Positions 45,224-54,012 of a stretch of 64,000 nt of DNA are shown piece after piece; positions within the stretch are counted from its first letter, which is position 1; each line of letters opens with the position of its first letter. Location: assembly GCA_964518955.1 (NCBI GenBank), contig CAZFHS010000009.1, positions 1-64,000 on the forward strand. The letters are read 5' to 3'. This DNA comes from JBDGYW01 sp964518955 (lineage in GTDB: Bacteria > Gemmatimonadota > Gemmatimonadetes > Gemmatimonadales > GWC2-71-9). Below the pieces are notes generated by a model. It made no database searches. It was not told the origin of the DNA and worked only from the letters and a program-made list of their open reading frames with translations. A program made the position numbers and the translations under genes.

Positions 45224-46228
45224 ATGATAGATTTCCGCGTCGGCGTAGACAGCTACTGTCTCCAACCATTGAACCTCTCGGCTTTCGAGGTGTTGGATTG
45301 GGTCGCAACGCGTGGAGGGGAGGGCGTTCAGTTTTCTGAGGGGGTATTGGCCGCAGGCGATGCCGCTGACGACGGGTTCCTCCATGACCTTGCGGGTGCC
45401 GCTCGAGAGCGGAATCTGTACCTAGAGTGGGGTGGCGGCGAACACGTACCCTTCGACACCGCTACGTGGTGCGAGAAAGACCTTTTGGCCGGCAATCGCC
45501 GTGCGGCAGAGTCTGCTTCAGTGCTTGGTGCTCGAGTGGTTCGGTCGTGCTCTGGTGGGTTTTTCCGATGGGGAAACGAAGCACCCGAGACAGATGTGTT
45601 GTTGGAGGCGATGGCGGCAGCCTTGCGACCCCAGAGATCGATGTTAGAAGATCTGGGGGTGACGCTCTCCATTGAGATTCATTTCGAGTTCACCACCTTC
45701 GAGTTGCTCCGACTTTTTGATATGTGCGACGCGCAACCGGGCGGTTGGCTCGGCGTCGTTTTGGACACCTTCAACATGTTGCCGATGTTGGAGGATCCGG
45801 TCCTTGGCACCGAACGCGTATTGCCATGGGTCGAGGCGACTCACATCAAAGATGGCATGGTCGCGCTCAATCCCTACGGGCTCACAACATTTCCGACCGG
45901 ACTCGGTCTCGGGCAAGTGGACCTTTCTGCCATCCTCGAGCTTCTCGCATCCGTTGATCGGCCCATCAACCTGTCGGTGGAAGGACACGGTGGATCGTTT
46001 GAGACGGCGATCTTCGATGATGAGTTCATGCGTCGATTTCCAGACGTGACTGCTGTCGAAATGGAGAGACTGTTGCGTCTCGGGCGCGAGGGTAGGGAAC
46101 GGAATGCCGCTGGTATCGTAGCACCTACCGAACGGGCGGATTGGCCGGAGTTGTGCGAAAGCCGGACGGAAGCTGATCTCAGCTACCTACGGGAGTTCGT
46201 CGCGCACCGAGCATCCGGTTCTGGTTGA
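45224..46228 (+). CDS. Sugar phosphate isomerase/epimerase (TIM barrel, AP-endonuclease-2 family)
   Basis: The 334-aa protein, starting at 45224, has the xylose-isomerase-like barrel: VGVDSYCLQP at strand 1, GVQFSEG, a metal-ligand Glu in LSIEIHFEF, VVLDTFNMLP with a ligand Asp, EATHIKDG and VEGHGGSF. This superfamily contains tagatose/psicose epimerases, inosose dehydratases and hydroxypyruvate isomerases. The substrate cannot be read from sequence, but position as first gene of the island suggests interconversion of a ketose or uronate. It is 15 bp from the next gene. Confidence 0.8.
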   Translation: MIDFRVGVDSYCLQPLNLSAFEVLDWVATRGGEGVQFSEGVLAAGDAADDGFLHDLAGAARERNLYLEWGGGEHVPFDTATWCEKDLLAGNRRAAESASVLGARVVRSCSGGFFRWGNEAPETDVLLEAMAAALRPQRSMLEDLGVTLSIEIHFEFTTFELLRLFDMCDAQPGGWLGVVLDTFNMLPMLEDPVLGTERVLPWVEATHIKDGMVALNPYGLTTFPTGLGLGQVDLSAILELLASVDRPINLSVEGHGGSFETAIFDDEFMRRFPDVTAVEMERLLRLGREGRERNAAGIVAPTERADWPELCESRTEADLSYLREFVAHRASGSG

Positions 46229-46243
46229 GATGGCAGGTGTGAA

Positions 46244-47602
46244 TTGACTGCGCACGATGCGTCGCATCGCTACAGGTTTCGGTACCGAGACGCGGAATCG
46301 CTCCTCTCTGAGTTGGAAGAGCTCGGATTGTGGTTGCCGTGGTCTGAAGACGTATCTCAATTACTACAGCGCGCGGATGTCGGGTCACTACGATTGCCCA
46401 ACAGGCTTGCTGTACATCCGATGGAGGGATTTGATGCAGATCCTGACGGCGCGCCTGGAGAGTTGGCAGTTCGTCGCTACAAACGGTATGCGGAGGGAGG
46501 CGCCGGCATAATCTGGTTCGAGGCGACCGCGGTAGTGGCAGACGGCCGGTCTAATCCGAACCAGATGTTCTTGCACGAAGGCACTGTCTCCGAATTCGCG
46601 AAGCTGGTAGAAACCACGCGGTCTGCTGCTCGCGATTCGTTCGGGCCGGATCACGAACCGCTCTTGGTGCTCCAACTCACGCACTCCGGACGCTGGTCGC
46701 GACCCTCCGGGCAAGGGAAACCGCAAATCGTGCATCACAACCCTGCCATTGACTCACTTGTGGGCATAGATGCCGATTACCCGCTTGTCGGCGATGACGA
46801 TCTCGACAGTCTGCAAGATGTCTTTGTAGTCGCGGCTCGTCTGGCGGCAGATGCCGGTTTCGACGCGGTCGATATCAAGGCGTGTCATGGTTATTTGGTG
46901 TCGGAGTTGTTGGCGGCGTTCACGAGACAAGGGAAATACGGTGGCTCGTTCGAAAACCGGACTCGATTTCTGGTAGAAACTGCGCTGCGTGTGCGCCAAG
47001 AGGTGCCGTCGATTCAAGTCTCGAGTCGACTCAATGCGTATGACGGCCTGCCCTATCCATATGGGTTTGGAGTGGACCGCGACGATTCCACAAAACCGGA
47101 CCTAGAGGAACCGCGTGCGCTGTTGAGCGAGTTCCACGCGAGCAGGATGGCGATGGCCAACATCTCGGTGGGGGTGCCGTACAGAACGCCTCACCTTGGA
47201 CGTCCGTTTTCTTGGCCTGTTCGCGGCTCGTCACCTTCACCCGAACACCCACTAATTGGCGTGTCGAGATTGTTGGAAATCGTTGGGACTCTACAACGAG
47301 GAGTTTCGGCACTGCCTATGGTTGGAACTGGCTACAGTTGGTTGCGACAGTACTTTCCTCATGTCGCTGCAGGGGCGATTTCTGAGGGCGATGTTACAAT
47401 CGTTGGGGTGGGCAGGTTGGCGTTTGCATATCCCGACTTCGCTCGCGATCTCCTCGAACACGGCAAGCTCGATCCTGCAAAATGCTGTGTGGCTTGTTCG
47501 GGCTGCACCGAGTTGATGAGGGCAGGAGGACCCACAGGCTGCATAGCGCGAGACCGCGAAGTGTACAAACTGCCGCGACGGGGAAGGGCGAGAAAGGAAT
47601 AG
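46244..47602 (+). CDS. NADH:flavin oxidoreductase (OYE family) with Fe-S motif
   Basis: The 452-aa protein (TTG start) has the FMN barrel of Old Yellow Enzyme relatives: RLPNRLAVHPMEG near residue 52, QLTHSGRWSRP with the flavin-contact residues, and DIKACHGYLVSELL carrying the usual His of HGY. Near the C-terminus, CCVACSGC...GC fits the CxxCxxC-x11-C [4Fe-4S] pattern of the 2,4-dienoyl-CoA reductase branch, but the ~200-residue C-terminal FAD/NAD domains of that branch are absent. The separate flavoprotein gene that follows after 5 bp could supply electrons in their place. The ene substrate is presumably an unsaturated or keto sugar acid. Confidence 0.82.
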   Translation: MTAHDASHRYRFRYRDAESLLSELEELGLWLPWSEDVSQLLQRADVGSLRLPNRLAVHPMEGFDADPDGAPGELAVRRYKRYAEGGAGIIWFEATAVVADGRSNPNQMFLHEGTVSEFAKLVETTRSAARDSFGPDHEPLLVLQLTHSGRWSRPSGQGKPQIVHHNPAIDSLVGIDADYPLVGDDDLDSLQDVFVVAARLAADAGFDAVDIKACHGYLVSELLAAFTRQGKYGGSFENRTRFLVETALRVRQEVPSIQVSSRLNAYDGLPYPYGFGVDRDDSTKPDLEEPRALLSEFHASRMAMANISVGVPYRTPHLGRPFSWPVRGSSPSPEHPLIGVSRLLEIVGTLQRGVSALPMVGTGYSWLRQYFPHVAAGAISEGDVTIVGVGRLAFAYPDFARDLLEHGKLDPAKCCVACSGCTELMRAGGPTGCIARDREVYKLPRRGRARKE

Positions 47603-47607
47603 GAGCT

Positions 47608-49656
47608 TTGCGAGACTCTCACGAGAACTGGCATTTCGGCGACCTCGAGTTGCCGGTCTTCTCGCTCAATACTCTCGTGATCGGTAGCGGCGCCGCCGCT
47701 CGCAATGCAGCCCTTCAACTCATCCGCGCCGGGCAAAACGACGTCGCCATCGCTACTGAACGATGGAACGCGGGCACCTCGTATAACGCGGGTTCCGACA
47801 AGCAGACCTACTACAAACTTTCGGTAGCCGGCCCCGCACCAGACTCACCGCATGTGCTCGCCGAAGACCTGTTCTCGGGTGGTTGCATGCATGGCGACAT
47901 CGCTCTCTGCGAAGCCTCACATTCTGCGCAGGCATTCTTCAACCTCGTCGAGCTAGGCGTTCCATTTCCGCATGACACACACGGTGGATTCCTGGGGTAC
48001 CGCACCGACCACGATACCCGAGGACGTGCGACGTCGGCCGGACCTTTGACTTCCAAGCTGATGTGTGAACGCCTGGGAGAAGCCCTCGATCGTGAGGAAC
48101 TGCGGGTGTTCGACGAGTGTCAGGTGGTTGCGCTGCTTACCCGTCCCGATGGTGGGAAACGCAGGGCGGTGTGCGGGGCAGTGGCTCTCGACAAGACCAG
48201 GTTGGATGAAGACAATTTCGGCCTCGTCGTGTTCAACGCCGAGAACGTTGTTTTGGCCACCGGTGGACCCGGGGGCATGTATCGCTCGTCGGTCTATCCT
48301 CAAAGCCAGTTGGGCGGCATCGGCGCAGCGCTTACCGCAGGTGCGTTGGCTCACAATCTGACAGAGTCGCAGTTCGGAATCGCATCTGCGAAGTTCCGCT
48401 GGAATCTGTCGGGCAGCTACCAGCAGGTGATTCCGCGTTACGTGTCGACCGATGCAGGTGGCTCAGATGAACGCGAGTTCTTGAACGACTTCTTCCCCGA
48501 CCTCACGTCGCTGACGACTGCAATATTCCGAAAGGGATACGAATGGCCGTTCGATTCCGGCCGAGTAGTCGGTTTGGGCTCTTCCCTCATCGATGTGTTG
48601 GTGTTCAGAGAGACGGTGCGGCTGGGGCGACGTGTTTTCCTGGATTTTCTGAAGAACCCCACCGATCCAACCGGGCGCGAGACCTTCGAGGTGGATGGGC
48701 TTCCCCAAGAGCCTCGTGAGTACCTGCGGAACTCAGACGCGACTCAAGCCACACCCATCGAGCGCTTGCTGGCAATGAACTCGCCGGCAGTCGACCTGTA
48801 CCGCGATCACGGCATCGAACTGGAGCGCGAACGGCTCGAGATAGCCGTTTGTGCCCAGCACAACAACGGTGGACTGGCCGCTAATGTTTGGTGGGAATCC
48901 AACGTCACACACCTGTTCCCGATCGGCGAGGCGTGTGGAACGCATGGTGTGAGACGCCCCGGCGGATCGGCTCTGAATGCTGGGCAGGTCGGGGCGCTCA
49001 GAGCCGCATTGTATGTCGCTCACAACTACGGCGGAGAACCTGCTGATCTTGGCAGATTTGTTCCCGCCGTCGCCGATCAAGTCCGCGAATGTATCGATTT
49101 CTGTTCGCGTACTGTCGATCTCGGGAACAACGCCGACGACAAACTGTTGCCGAAGGATATACTGGCTGAGGTTCAGGATCGCATGTCTGCTTTTGCAGCG
49201 CAGATCAGAGATCCCGAGTCAGTCGCCGCTGCCACGAGAGATGCTTGGCACCTGGAGCGAAGTATTCGCGACAGGCTGCGCGTCAACGGACCGCAGTCTC
49301 TTCCGATGGCGTTTCGAGCCGCCGACCTGTGTCTGACTCATGCGGTTTACCTAGAGGCTATCAACGCTTATCTGGCGGCTGGTGGAGGATCTCGAGGCGG
49401 CGTGTTGGTTCTGGATGCCGGTGGTGAAAGCTGCGGAGCCGGACTCGACGATTCTTGGAATTTCAGAGTGGAAGCCCCGTCGAGCGAAACAGCGCAGAAG
49501 ATTTTGGAAGTATCTCTCGACAGGCTGGGACAGGTGAAAACCGCATGGGTGTCGGTACGACCAATCCCTGACAGCACCGGATGGTTCGAGCAGGTATGGG
49601 CAGACTTCAGGGCAGGGTCGGTATTCTCATCCTCCGAGGAGCAAAGCAGTGGATAG
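47608..49656 (+). CDS. FAD-dependent fumarate-reductase/succinate-dehydrogenase-like flavoprotein
   Basis: The start is most likely TTG at 47608, five bases after the previous stop, with AAAGGA and AGGAG just upstream; an ORF start at 47482 lies inside the neighbour. The 682-aa product has the FAD Rossmann motif LVIGSGAAARNAALQLI near residue 25, a second FAD strand ENVVLATGGPGGMY, capping-domain Arg/His residues and the C-terminal RRPGGSALNAGQVGALRAA typical of SdhA/FrdA/NadB flavoproteins, followed by a helical domain. No Fe-S or membrane partner of a classical complex is encoded beside it. Pairing with the OYE-family protein is inferred from adjacency. Confidence 0.82.
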   Translation: MRDSHENWHFGDLELPVFSLNTLVIGSGAAARNAALQLIRAGQNDVAIATERWNAGTSYNAGSDKQTYYKLSVAGPAPDSPHVLAEDLFSGGCMHGDIALCEASHSAQAFFNLVELGVPFPHDTHGGFLGYRTDHDTRGRATSAGPLTSKLMCERLGEALDREELRVFDECQVVALLTRPDGGKRRAVCGAVALDKTRLDEDNFGLVVFNAENVVLATGGPGGMYRSSVYPQSQLGGIGAALTAGALAHNLTESQFGIASAKFRWNLSGSYQQVIPRYVSTDAGGSDEREFLNDFFPDLTSLTTAIFRKGYEWPFDSGRVVGLGSSLIDVLVFRETVRLGRRVFLDFLKNPTDPTGRETFEVDGLPQEPREYLRNSDATQATPIERLLAMNSPAVDLYRDHGIELERERLEIAVCAQHNNGGLAANVWWESNVTHLFPIGEACGTHGVRRPGGSALNAGQVGALRAALYVAHNYGGEPADLGRFVPAVADQVRECIDFCSRTVDLGNNADDKLLPKDILAEVQDRMSAFAAQIRDPESVAAATRDAWHLERSIRDRLRVNGPQSLPMAFRAADLCLTHAVYLEAINAYLAAGGGSRGGVLVLDAGGESCGAGLDDSWNFRVEAPSSETAQKILEVSLDRLGQVKTAWVSVRPIPDSTGWFEQVWADFRAGSVFSSSEEQSSG

Positions 49657-50434
49657 ACGACGTTGCGCGTTCGTGACAGGCGCCGCACGAGGCATCGGCC
49701 GAGCGATCTCAATCGAGCTTGCGCGAGCAGGGCTCGACGTCATCGGCAATGATCTGACCTACGACGCAGGCGAAAAAACTGCCGGTCTCGCTGAAACCCA
49801 ACAGCGAGTCGAGGAGTTGGGAGTCGGGTTCGAGCCGGCGCCGGGCGACATTGCCGACCTCGAGATGCATGCGACGATGCTGCAAGCCGGGGTGACCAGG
49901 TTTGGACACGTAGATGTGCTCGTGAATAACGCAGGCGTCGCCCCTCTCGAACGGGTGGACTTTCTCGAAACCACACCAGAGAGCTTCGACCGCGTTCTGG
50001 GTGTGAATCTGCGTGGGACGTTTTTCCTAACCCAGGCGTTTGCGCGGCTCCAGACGGCAGACGACTACGTGAGATCGGGCGCATCGATAATCTTCATCAC
50101 GTCGATATCGGCAGACACCTCTTCGCCCACACGCACGGAGTACTGTGTGGCGAAGGCTGCGTTGAGCCAGCTTGCGACGGTGTGCGCAGATCGATTCGCC
50201 TGTTCCGGCATCACCGTATACGAGGTACGGCCGGGAGTGATCGAGACAGACATGACCGCCCCGGTCAAAGAGAAGTACGACACACTCATTGCCGACGGGC
50301 TGATTCCTCAAGGCAGATGGGGCAAACCGGAGGATGTTGGCAAAGCGGTAGCCTCCCTTGCCAAGGGCGACTTCGGGTATTCCACCGGGGGGACCTTTGA
50401 AGTCAGCGGGGGCATGAACATCAAACACCTTTGA
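49649..50434 (+). CDS. SDR-family oxidoreductase
   Basis: A classical short-chain dehydrogenase of 261 aa (GTG start, overlapping the flavoprotein gene by 8 bp). TGAARGIG (cofactor), NNAGVAP, the catalytic Ser in FITSISAD and the YCVAK Tyr-Lys pair are all present, as is the EVSGGMNI end of FabG-like enzymes. Asp in the second strand (GNDLTY) suggests NAD(H) preference. Between sugar-acid genes it is best explained as a ketose/uronate reductase such as a 4-deoxy-5-keto-uronate (DEH/DKI) or 2-keto-sugar reductase and not fatty-acid FabG. Confidence 0.87.
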   Translation: MDRRRCAFVTGAARGIGRAISIELARAGLDVIGNDLTYDAGEKTAGLAETQQRVEELGVGFEPAPGDIADLEMHATMLQAGVTRFGHVDVLVNNAGVAPLERVDFLETTPESFDRVLGVNLRGTFFLTQAFARLQTADDYVRSGASIIFITSISADTSSPTRTEYCVAKAALSQLATVCADRFACSGITVYEVRPGVIETDMTAPVKEKYDTLIADGLIPQGRWGKPEDVGKAVASLAKGDFGYSTGGTFEVSGGMNIKHL

Positions 50435-50458
50435 CGCGATATCGCGGAGAAACGCAAA

Positions 50459-52234
50459 GTGAGCAAATCCGCCCAAGTCTGGGATCTACTGCAAACAAAC
50501 CGGCTCATAGCTCTTCTGAACCCAAAAGACCCGGAAGAGTGTCTCAGGGCGTACGAGGCTCTGGCTCCACTCGGCGTGGTGTTGGAAGTCGCTCTCAGAG
50601 GAGAGGCCGCGAAACCTAGTCTCGAGTACTTGCTGACGAAGCATCCCGATGCACTCGTATTGGCGGGCACGGTCCTGACGCGGAAGCAGGCTCGAGACGT
50701 TCTGGATGTTGGAGTAGCTGGTGTCGTGTCGGCCGACTACGTGCCGGCGGTGGTAGAGGAATGCGTGGCGGCAGACGTGATGTGTGTGCCGGGTGGACTT
50801 TCCGATGCCGGAAAGCAGCTGGTTCAGAAGGCCGATAACTACGGAATCACACTAGAACAGTTGAGAGAACAGAAACCTTGGCAGTGGGTTTACAAGGTCT
50901 TCCCGGCAATGGTCAACCCCGAGTCAGTATTAGCTACCGCGAAAGCGTGGCGCGCAGTCTATGGTGGTTTGCAGCTCGTCTATACGGGTGGCGTCACGTT
51001 GGAGAATGTTGGTGCGATGGCTCGGCGGGATCGGGAAGGCATCTTTTGCGGATCGGCATTGACTCGGCACGCAGACAACCCCGAACTGATGCGTGAAGAG
51101 GCGGAGCGGTGGCTTGCTGAGATTCGGGGCGATCTCGGCAGTGCGACATCGGGAGGTGAGAAACAGGTTACCGTAGATGCACCGCCAGACGACGCAGGCA
51201 TCCAATCCAAGGCAAGGCGAGTGGTGACGTTTGGCGAGATCATGCTCAGGCTTTCGCCTCCGGCCGGACAGCGATTCAGACAGGCCAGATCGTTCGATGT
51301 CACGTACGGCGGAGCCGAGGCCAACGTGGCGGTGGCTGTGGCGCAGTTGGATCTGAAATCTAGTTTTGTGACTGTGCTCCCAGCCCATGACATCGGTCAG
51401 TCGGCGGTGGACTTGCTGCGGTCGCTGGGAGTGGACACCAGTTTCATCCTCAGGCAGGGCGACCGAATAGGGACGTACTTTCTCGAACATGGTGCTTCGC
51501 AACGGCCGTCTCGCGTCATCTACGATCGATCCGAATCTGCCATTGCAGCAGTGAGAACAGGAGAGATCGATTGGGCTCACGTATTCGATGCGGCGGCCTG
51601 GTTCCACTGGACGGGGATAACACCAGCCCTGAGTGAAAGTGCGGCTGCAGTCACAGCGGAAGCGGTTCGCGCTGCAAAACGCGCCGGCTTGATTGTGAGC
51701 GTCGATCTCAATTACCGATCGAAACTGTGGTCGCGCGAGCGTGCCAAAGAGATCATGACTCCGCTCATGCAACACGTTGACATCGTGATCGCCAACGAAG
51801 AGGATGCGGCGAACGTGTTTGGCATGGCTGCTCGCGGTACGCTACCCGAAATGGGGAATATCGAGTCAGCGGCCTACGAAGACGTTGCGCGCCAACTCGT
51901 CGATCGCTTCGACTTGAGGCTTGCTGCTATCACGTTACGGGAGAGCCACTCGGCGTCGGACAACACCTGGTCGGCTTGTCTCTGGGATGGCAGGGAGTTC
52001 CTGCAGAGCCGCAAGTATCCGATTCATCTGGTAGATCGAGTTGGAGGCGGAGACGCCTTCGCCGCAGGGTTGATATACGGAATGATGGCAGGGAAGGGTA
52101 GCCATGGGGCGCTCGAGTTCGGAGTCGCCGCTTCGTGTCTCAAGCAGACTATCGCGGGGGATTTCAACATCGTTTCGGCGTCCGAGGTCGAGTCACTCGC
52201 GAGTGGAAACGTAGCAGGCAGGATCAAACGATGA
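50459..52234 (+). CDS. Bifunctional KDPG aldolase / 2-keto-3-deoxygluconate kinase fusion
   Basis: The 591-aa chain joins two consecutive steps of the lower Entner-Doudoroff/uronate pathway. Residues 1 to ~225 are a KDPG/KHG aldolase: the Glu of VLEVALR, the GTVLTRKQA strand and the Schiff-base Lys in VYKVFPAMV are in place. After a ~25-residue polar linker, residues ~255-585 are a PfkB/ribokinase-family KDG kinase: FGEIMLRLSPP at the N-terminus, YGGAEANVAVA and the catalytic GGGDAFAAGL. KDG would be phosphorylated to KDPG and cleaved to pyruvate plus glyceraldehyde-3-phosphate. The GTG start lies 24 bp after the SDR; the stop overlaps the next start by four bases. Confidence 0.9.
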   Translation: MSKSAQVWDLLQTNRLIALLNPKDPEECLRAYEALAPLGVVLEVALRGEAAKPSLEYLLTKHPDALVLAGTVLTRKQARDVLDVGVAGVVSADYVPAVVEECVAADVMCVPGGLSDAGKQLVQKADNYGITLEQLREQKPWQWVYKVFPAMVNPESVLATAKAWRAVYGGLQLVYTGGVTLENVGAMARRDREGIFCGSALTRHADNPELMREEAERWLAEIRGDLGSATSGGEKQVTVDAPPDDAGIQSKARRVVTFGEIMLRLSPPAGQRFRQARSFDVTYGGAEANVAVAVAQLDLKSSFVTVLPAHDIGQSAVDLLRSLGVDTSFILRQGDRIGTYFLEHGASQRPSRVIYDRSESAIAAVRTGEIDWAHVFDAAAWFHWTGITPALSESAAAVTAEAVRAAKRAGLIVSVDLNYRSKLWSRERAKEIMTPLMQHVDIVIANEEDAANVFGMAARGTLPEMGNIESAAYEDVARQLVDRFDLRLAAITLRESHSASDNTWSACLWDGREFLQSRKYPIHLVDRVGGGDAFAAGLIYGMMAGKGSHGALEFGVAASCLKQTIAGDFNIVSASEVESLASGNVAGRIKR

Positions 52235-54006
52235 ACGACGATCAACTGCTGAAGCTCGGGGACGTGGTTCTGGATGGCGAAGCCGATCGCGCCCGTGAGC
52301 TGACTGAAGGATTGCTGGCATCGGCCGTATCTCCAGAAAGGGTGTTGGATGATAGTCTCGTACCAGCGATGACTGAGGCGGGGCGGCGGTTCGAAAACCA
52401 CGAATTCTTCCTCCCAGACCTGCTCATGGCTGCTCGCGCCATGAAAGAGGCGCTAGCATTGCTTCGACCACTTTTGGCGGAGCGTGACGTCGAACCGAAG
52501 GGTACGGTCGTAATTGGCACAGTCGCGGGCGACCTGCACGACATCGGAAAGAACATCGTGGCGGCGATGCTCGAGGGGGGCGGTTTCACGATTGTCGACC
52601 TGGGCTATGATGTGGCGCCGAGTACGTTTGCGAACTCGATTCGGGAGCACGAACCGGACATCGTTGCATTGTCGGCACTGCTCACGACCAGCGTCCCGAT
52701 GATGAGCAACGTGATCTCGGAACTCCACAAAGAGGGGTTGCGCGATGGCGTTCGGGTATTGGCGGGCGGAGCACCGATCACAGAATCAGGCGCCACGGAG
52801 ATGGGAGCGGACGCATATGCGCCAACCGGGCCAACCGCGGTAGACGTAGCCAAGAAACTCATCGCTGGCGAAGCAATCCGTCTACCCGCAGAACCTATCA
52901 TCGACTCCGCGGAACATCCGCGTCCATCCGCGTCCAGCCGCGGCAAATCACTAACCGCAACGACATTCCAAACCACGACAGAGCACCGAGAATCGCTCGA
53001 AACTGTCACTCCACGCGAACTCGTGAAACAAGCGATCTCCTTCGAGGGTCCCGAACGGCTACCGCGGCAGATCTGGCTGCTTCCCTGGGCGAGCAACAAA
53101 TACCCCGACGAGGTCGAATCCATCGAACGCGATTTCCCGTCTGACATAGTCACGATTCCGATCTTCTGCAGTGAGCCCGTGCCAGGGCAGGGCAACGCCC
53201 ACACCGTGGGCACATTCGTAGACGCTTGGGGATGCGAATTCGAAAACTTGCAGGATGGCATCATTGGCGAGGTCAAACGACCCCAAATTGGCGACTGGGC
53301 GAGCACGAACCATGTCAGGTTTCCCCGAGAACGTCTCTCTATCGAAGTTGACCAGATTGCCGAATACTGTGGTAACACCGATCGATACGTGATCGCAGGC
53401 ACCTGTCCGCGGCCCTTCGAGCGGCTGCAGTTCCTGCGAGGCACGGAAAACCTCTATCTGGATCTCGGCCGTCCGTCTTCAGCGTTTCGAGGCTTTCTCG
53501 CACGTCTCCACGAATTCTATGTCGAGGAACTGAGACTCTGGGCGCAAACGAAGGTCGACGCTCTGATGTTCATGGACGATTGGGGATCGCAACAGGCTCT
53601 GCTGATTTCGCCCCAACTATGGCGAGAACTGTTCAAACCGCTCTACGCGGAGTACGTCGCCATCGCTCACGAACATGGCAAGCACGCGTTCATGCATTCC
53701 GACGGTTACATAGCGGATATCATGCCCGACCTGATCGAAATCGGTGTCGATGTGCTGAACAGTCAGGTGTTCTGCATGGATGTCGAAGATCTGGGGAAAC
53801 GATTCGGCGGCGAAGTCTGCTTCTGGGGTGAGATGGATCGTCAGCACCTGCTTCCCCGCGGCACTACCGAAGAGGTGGCTACAGCCGCGAAGACACTGGT
53901 GAATGCGTTTCACCGCAATGGTGGCTTCATAGCGATGTGTGAGTTTGGGCCCGGTGCTCGACCGGATAATGTGCGAGCCTTCTTCACGGCGTGTTCCGAG
54001 GTCTAG
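52231..54006 (+). CDS. Corrinoid-binding protein fused to URO-D-type methyltransferase
   Basis: The 591-aa product starts at 52231 (ATGA overlap). Residues 1-85 are the helical cap of MtaC/MtbC-type corrinoid proteins. Residues ~90-215 bind cobalamin: GDLHDIG with His103 as lower cobalt ligand, SAL at 148-150 and the GG pair at 179-180. A Ser/Thr-rich linker (about 225-255) leads to a uroporphyrinogen-decarboxylase-fold domain (about 260-591) of the MtaA/MtbA methyltransferase kind, with MDDWGSQ at 449-455. Candidate zinc ligands are His489, Cys515 and Cys570; the usual HxC is HSD. It should move a methyl group through cobalamin to or from an acceptor. Surrounded by sugar-acid genes, demethylation of an O-methyl sugar is the best guess. 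Confidence 0.85.
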   Translation: MNDDQLLKLGDVVLDGEADRARELTEGLLASAVSPERVLDDSLVPAMTEAGRRFENHEFFLPDLLMAARAMKEALALLRPLLAERDVEPKGTVVIGTVAGDLHDIGKNIVAAMLEGGGFTIVDLGYDVAPSTFANSIREHEPDIVALSALLTTSVPMMSNVISELHKEGLRDGVRVLAGGAPITESGATEMGADAYAPTGPTAVDVAKKLIAGEAIRLPAEPIIDSAEHPRPSASSRGKSLTATTFQTTTEHRESLETVTPRELVKQAISFEGPERLPRQIWLLPWASNKYPDEVESIERDFPSDIVTIPIFCSEPVPGQGNAHTVGTFVDAWGCEFENLQDGIIGEVKRPQIGDWASTNHVRFPRERLSIEVDQIAEYCGNTDRYVIAGTCPRPFERLQFLRGTENLYLDLGRPSSAFRGFLARLHEFYVEELRLWAQTKVDALMFMDDWGSQQALLISPQLWRELFKPLYAEYVAIAHEHGKHAFMHSDGYIADIMPDLIEIGVDVLNSQVFCMDVEDLGKRFGGEVCFWGEMDRQHLLPRGTTEEVATAAKTLVNAFHRNGGFIAMCEFGPGARPDNVRAFFTACSEV

Positions 54007-54012
54007 CAGGCC

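Noticed and set aside
44807..45385. Overlapping frames on both strands around the acidic protein
   Set aside because: The minus-strand text is Ser-repeat or Leu/Val-repeat caused by GAx codons on the other strand; only the plus-strand frame has a strong ribosome binding site.
50930..51775. 281-codon minus-strand frame opposite the aldolase/kinase fusion
   Set aside because: It lies wholly inside a gene with intact catalytic motifs and has no domain signature.
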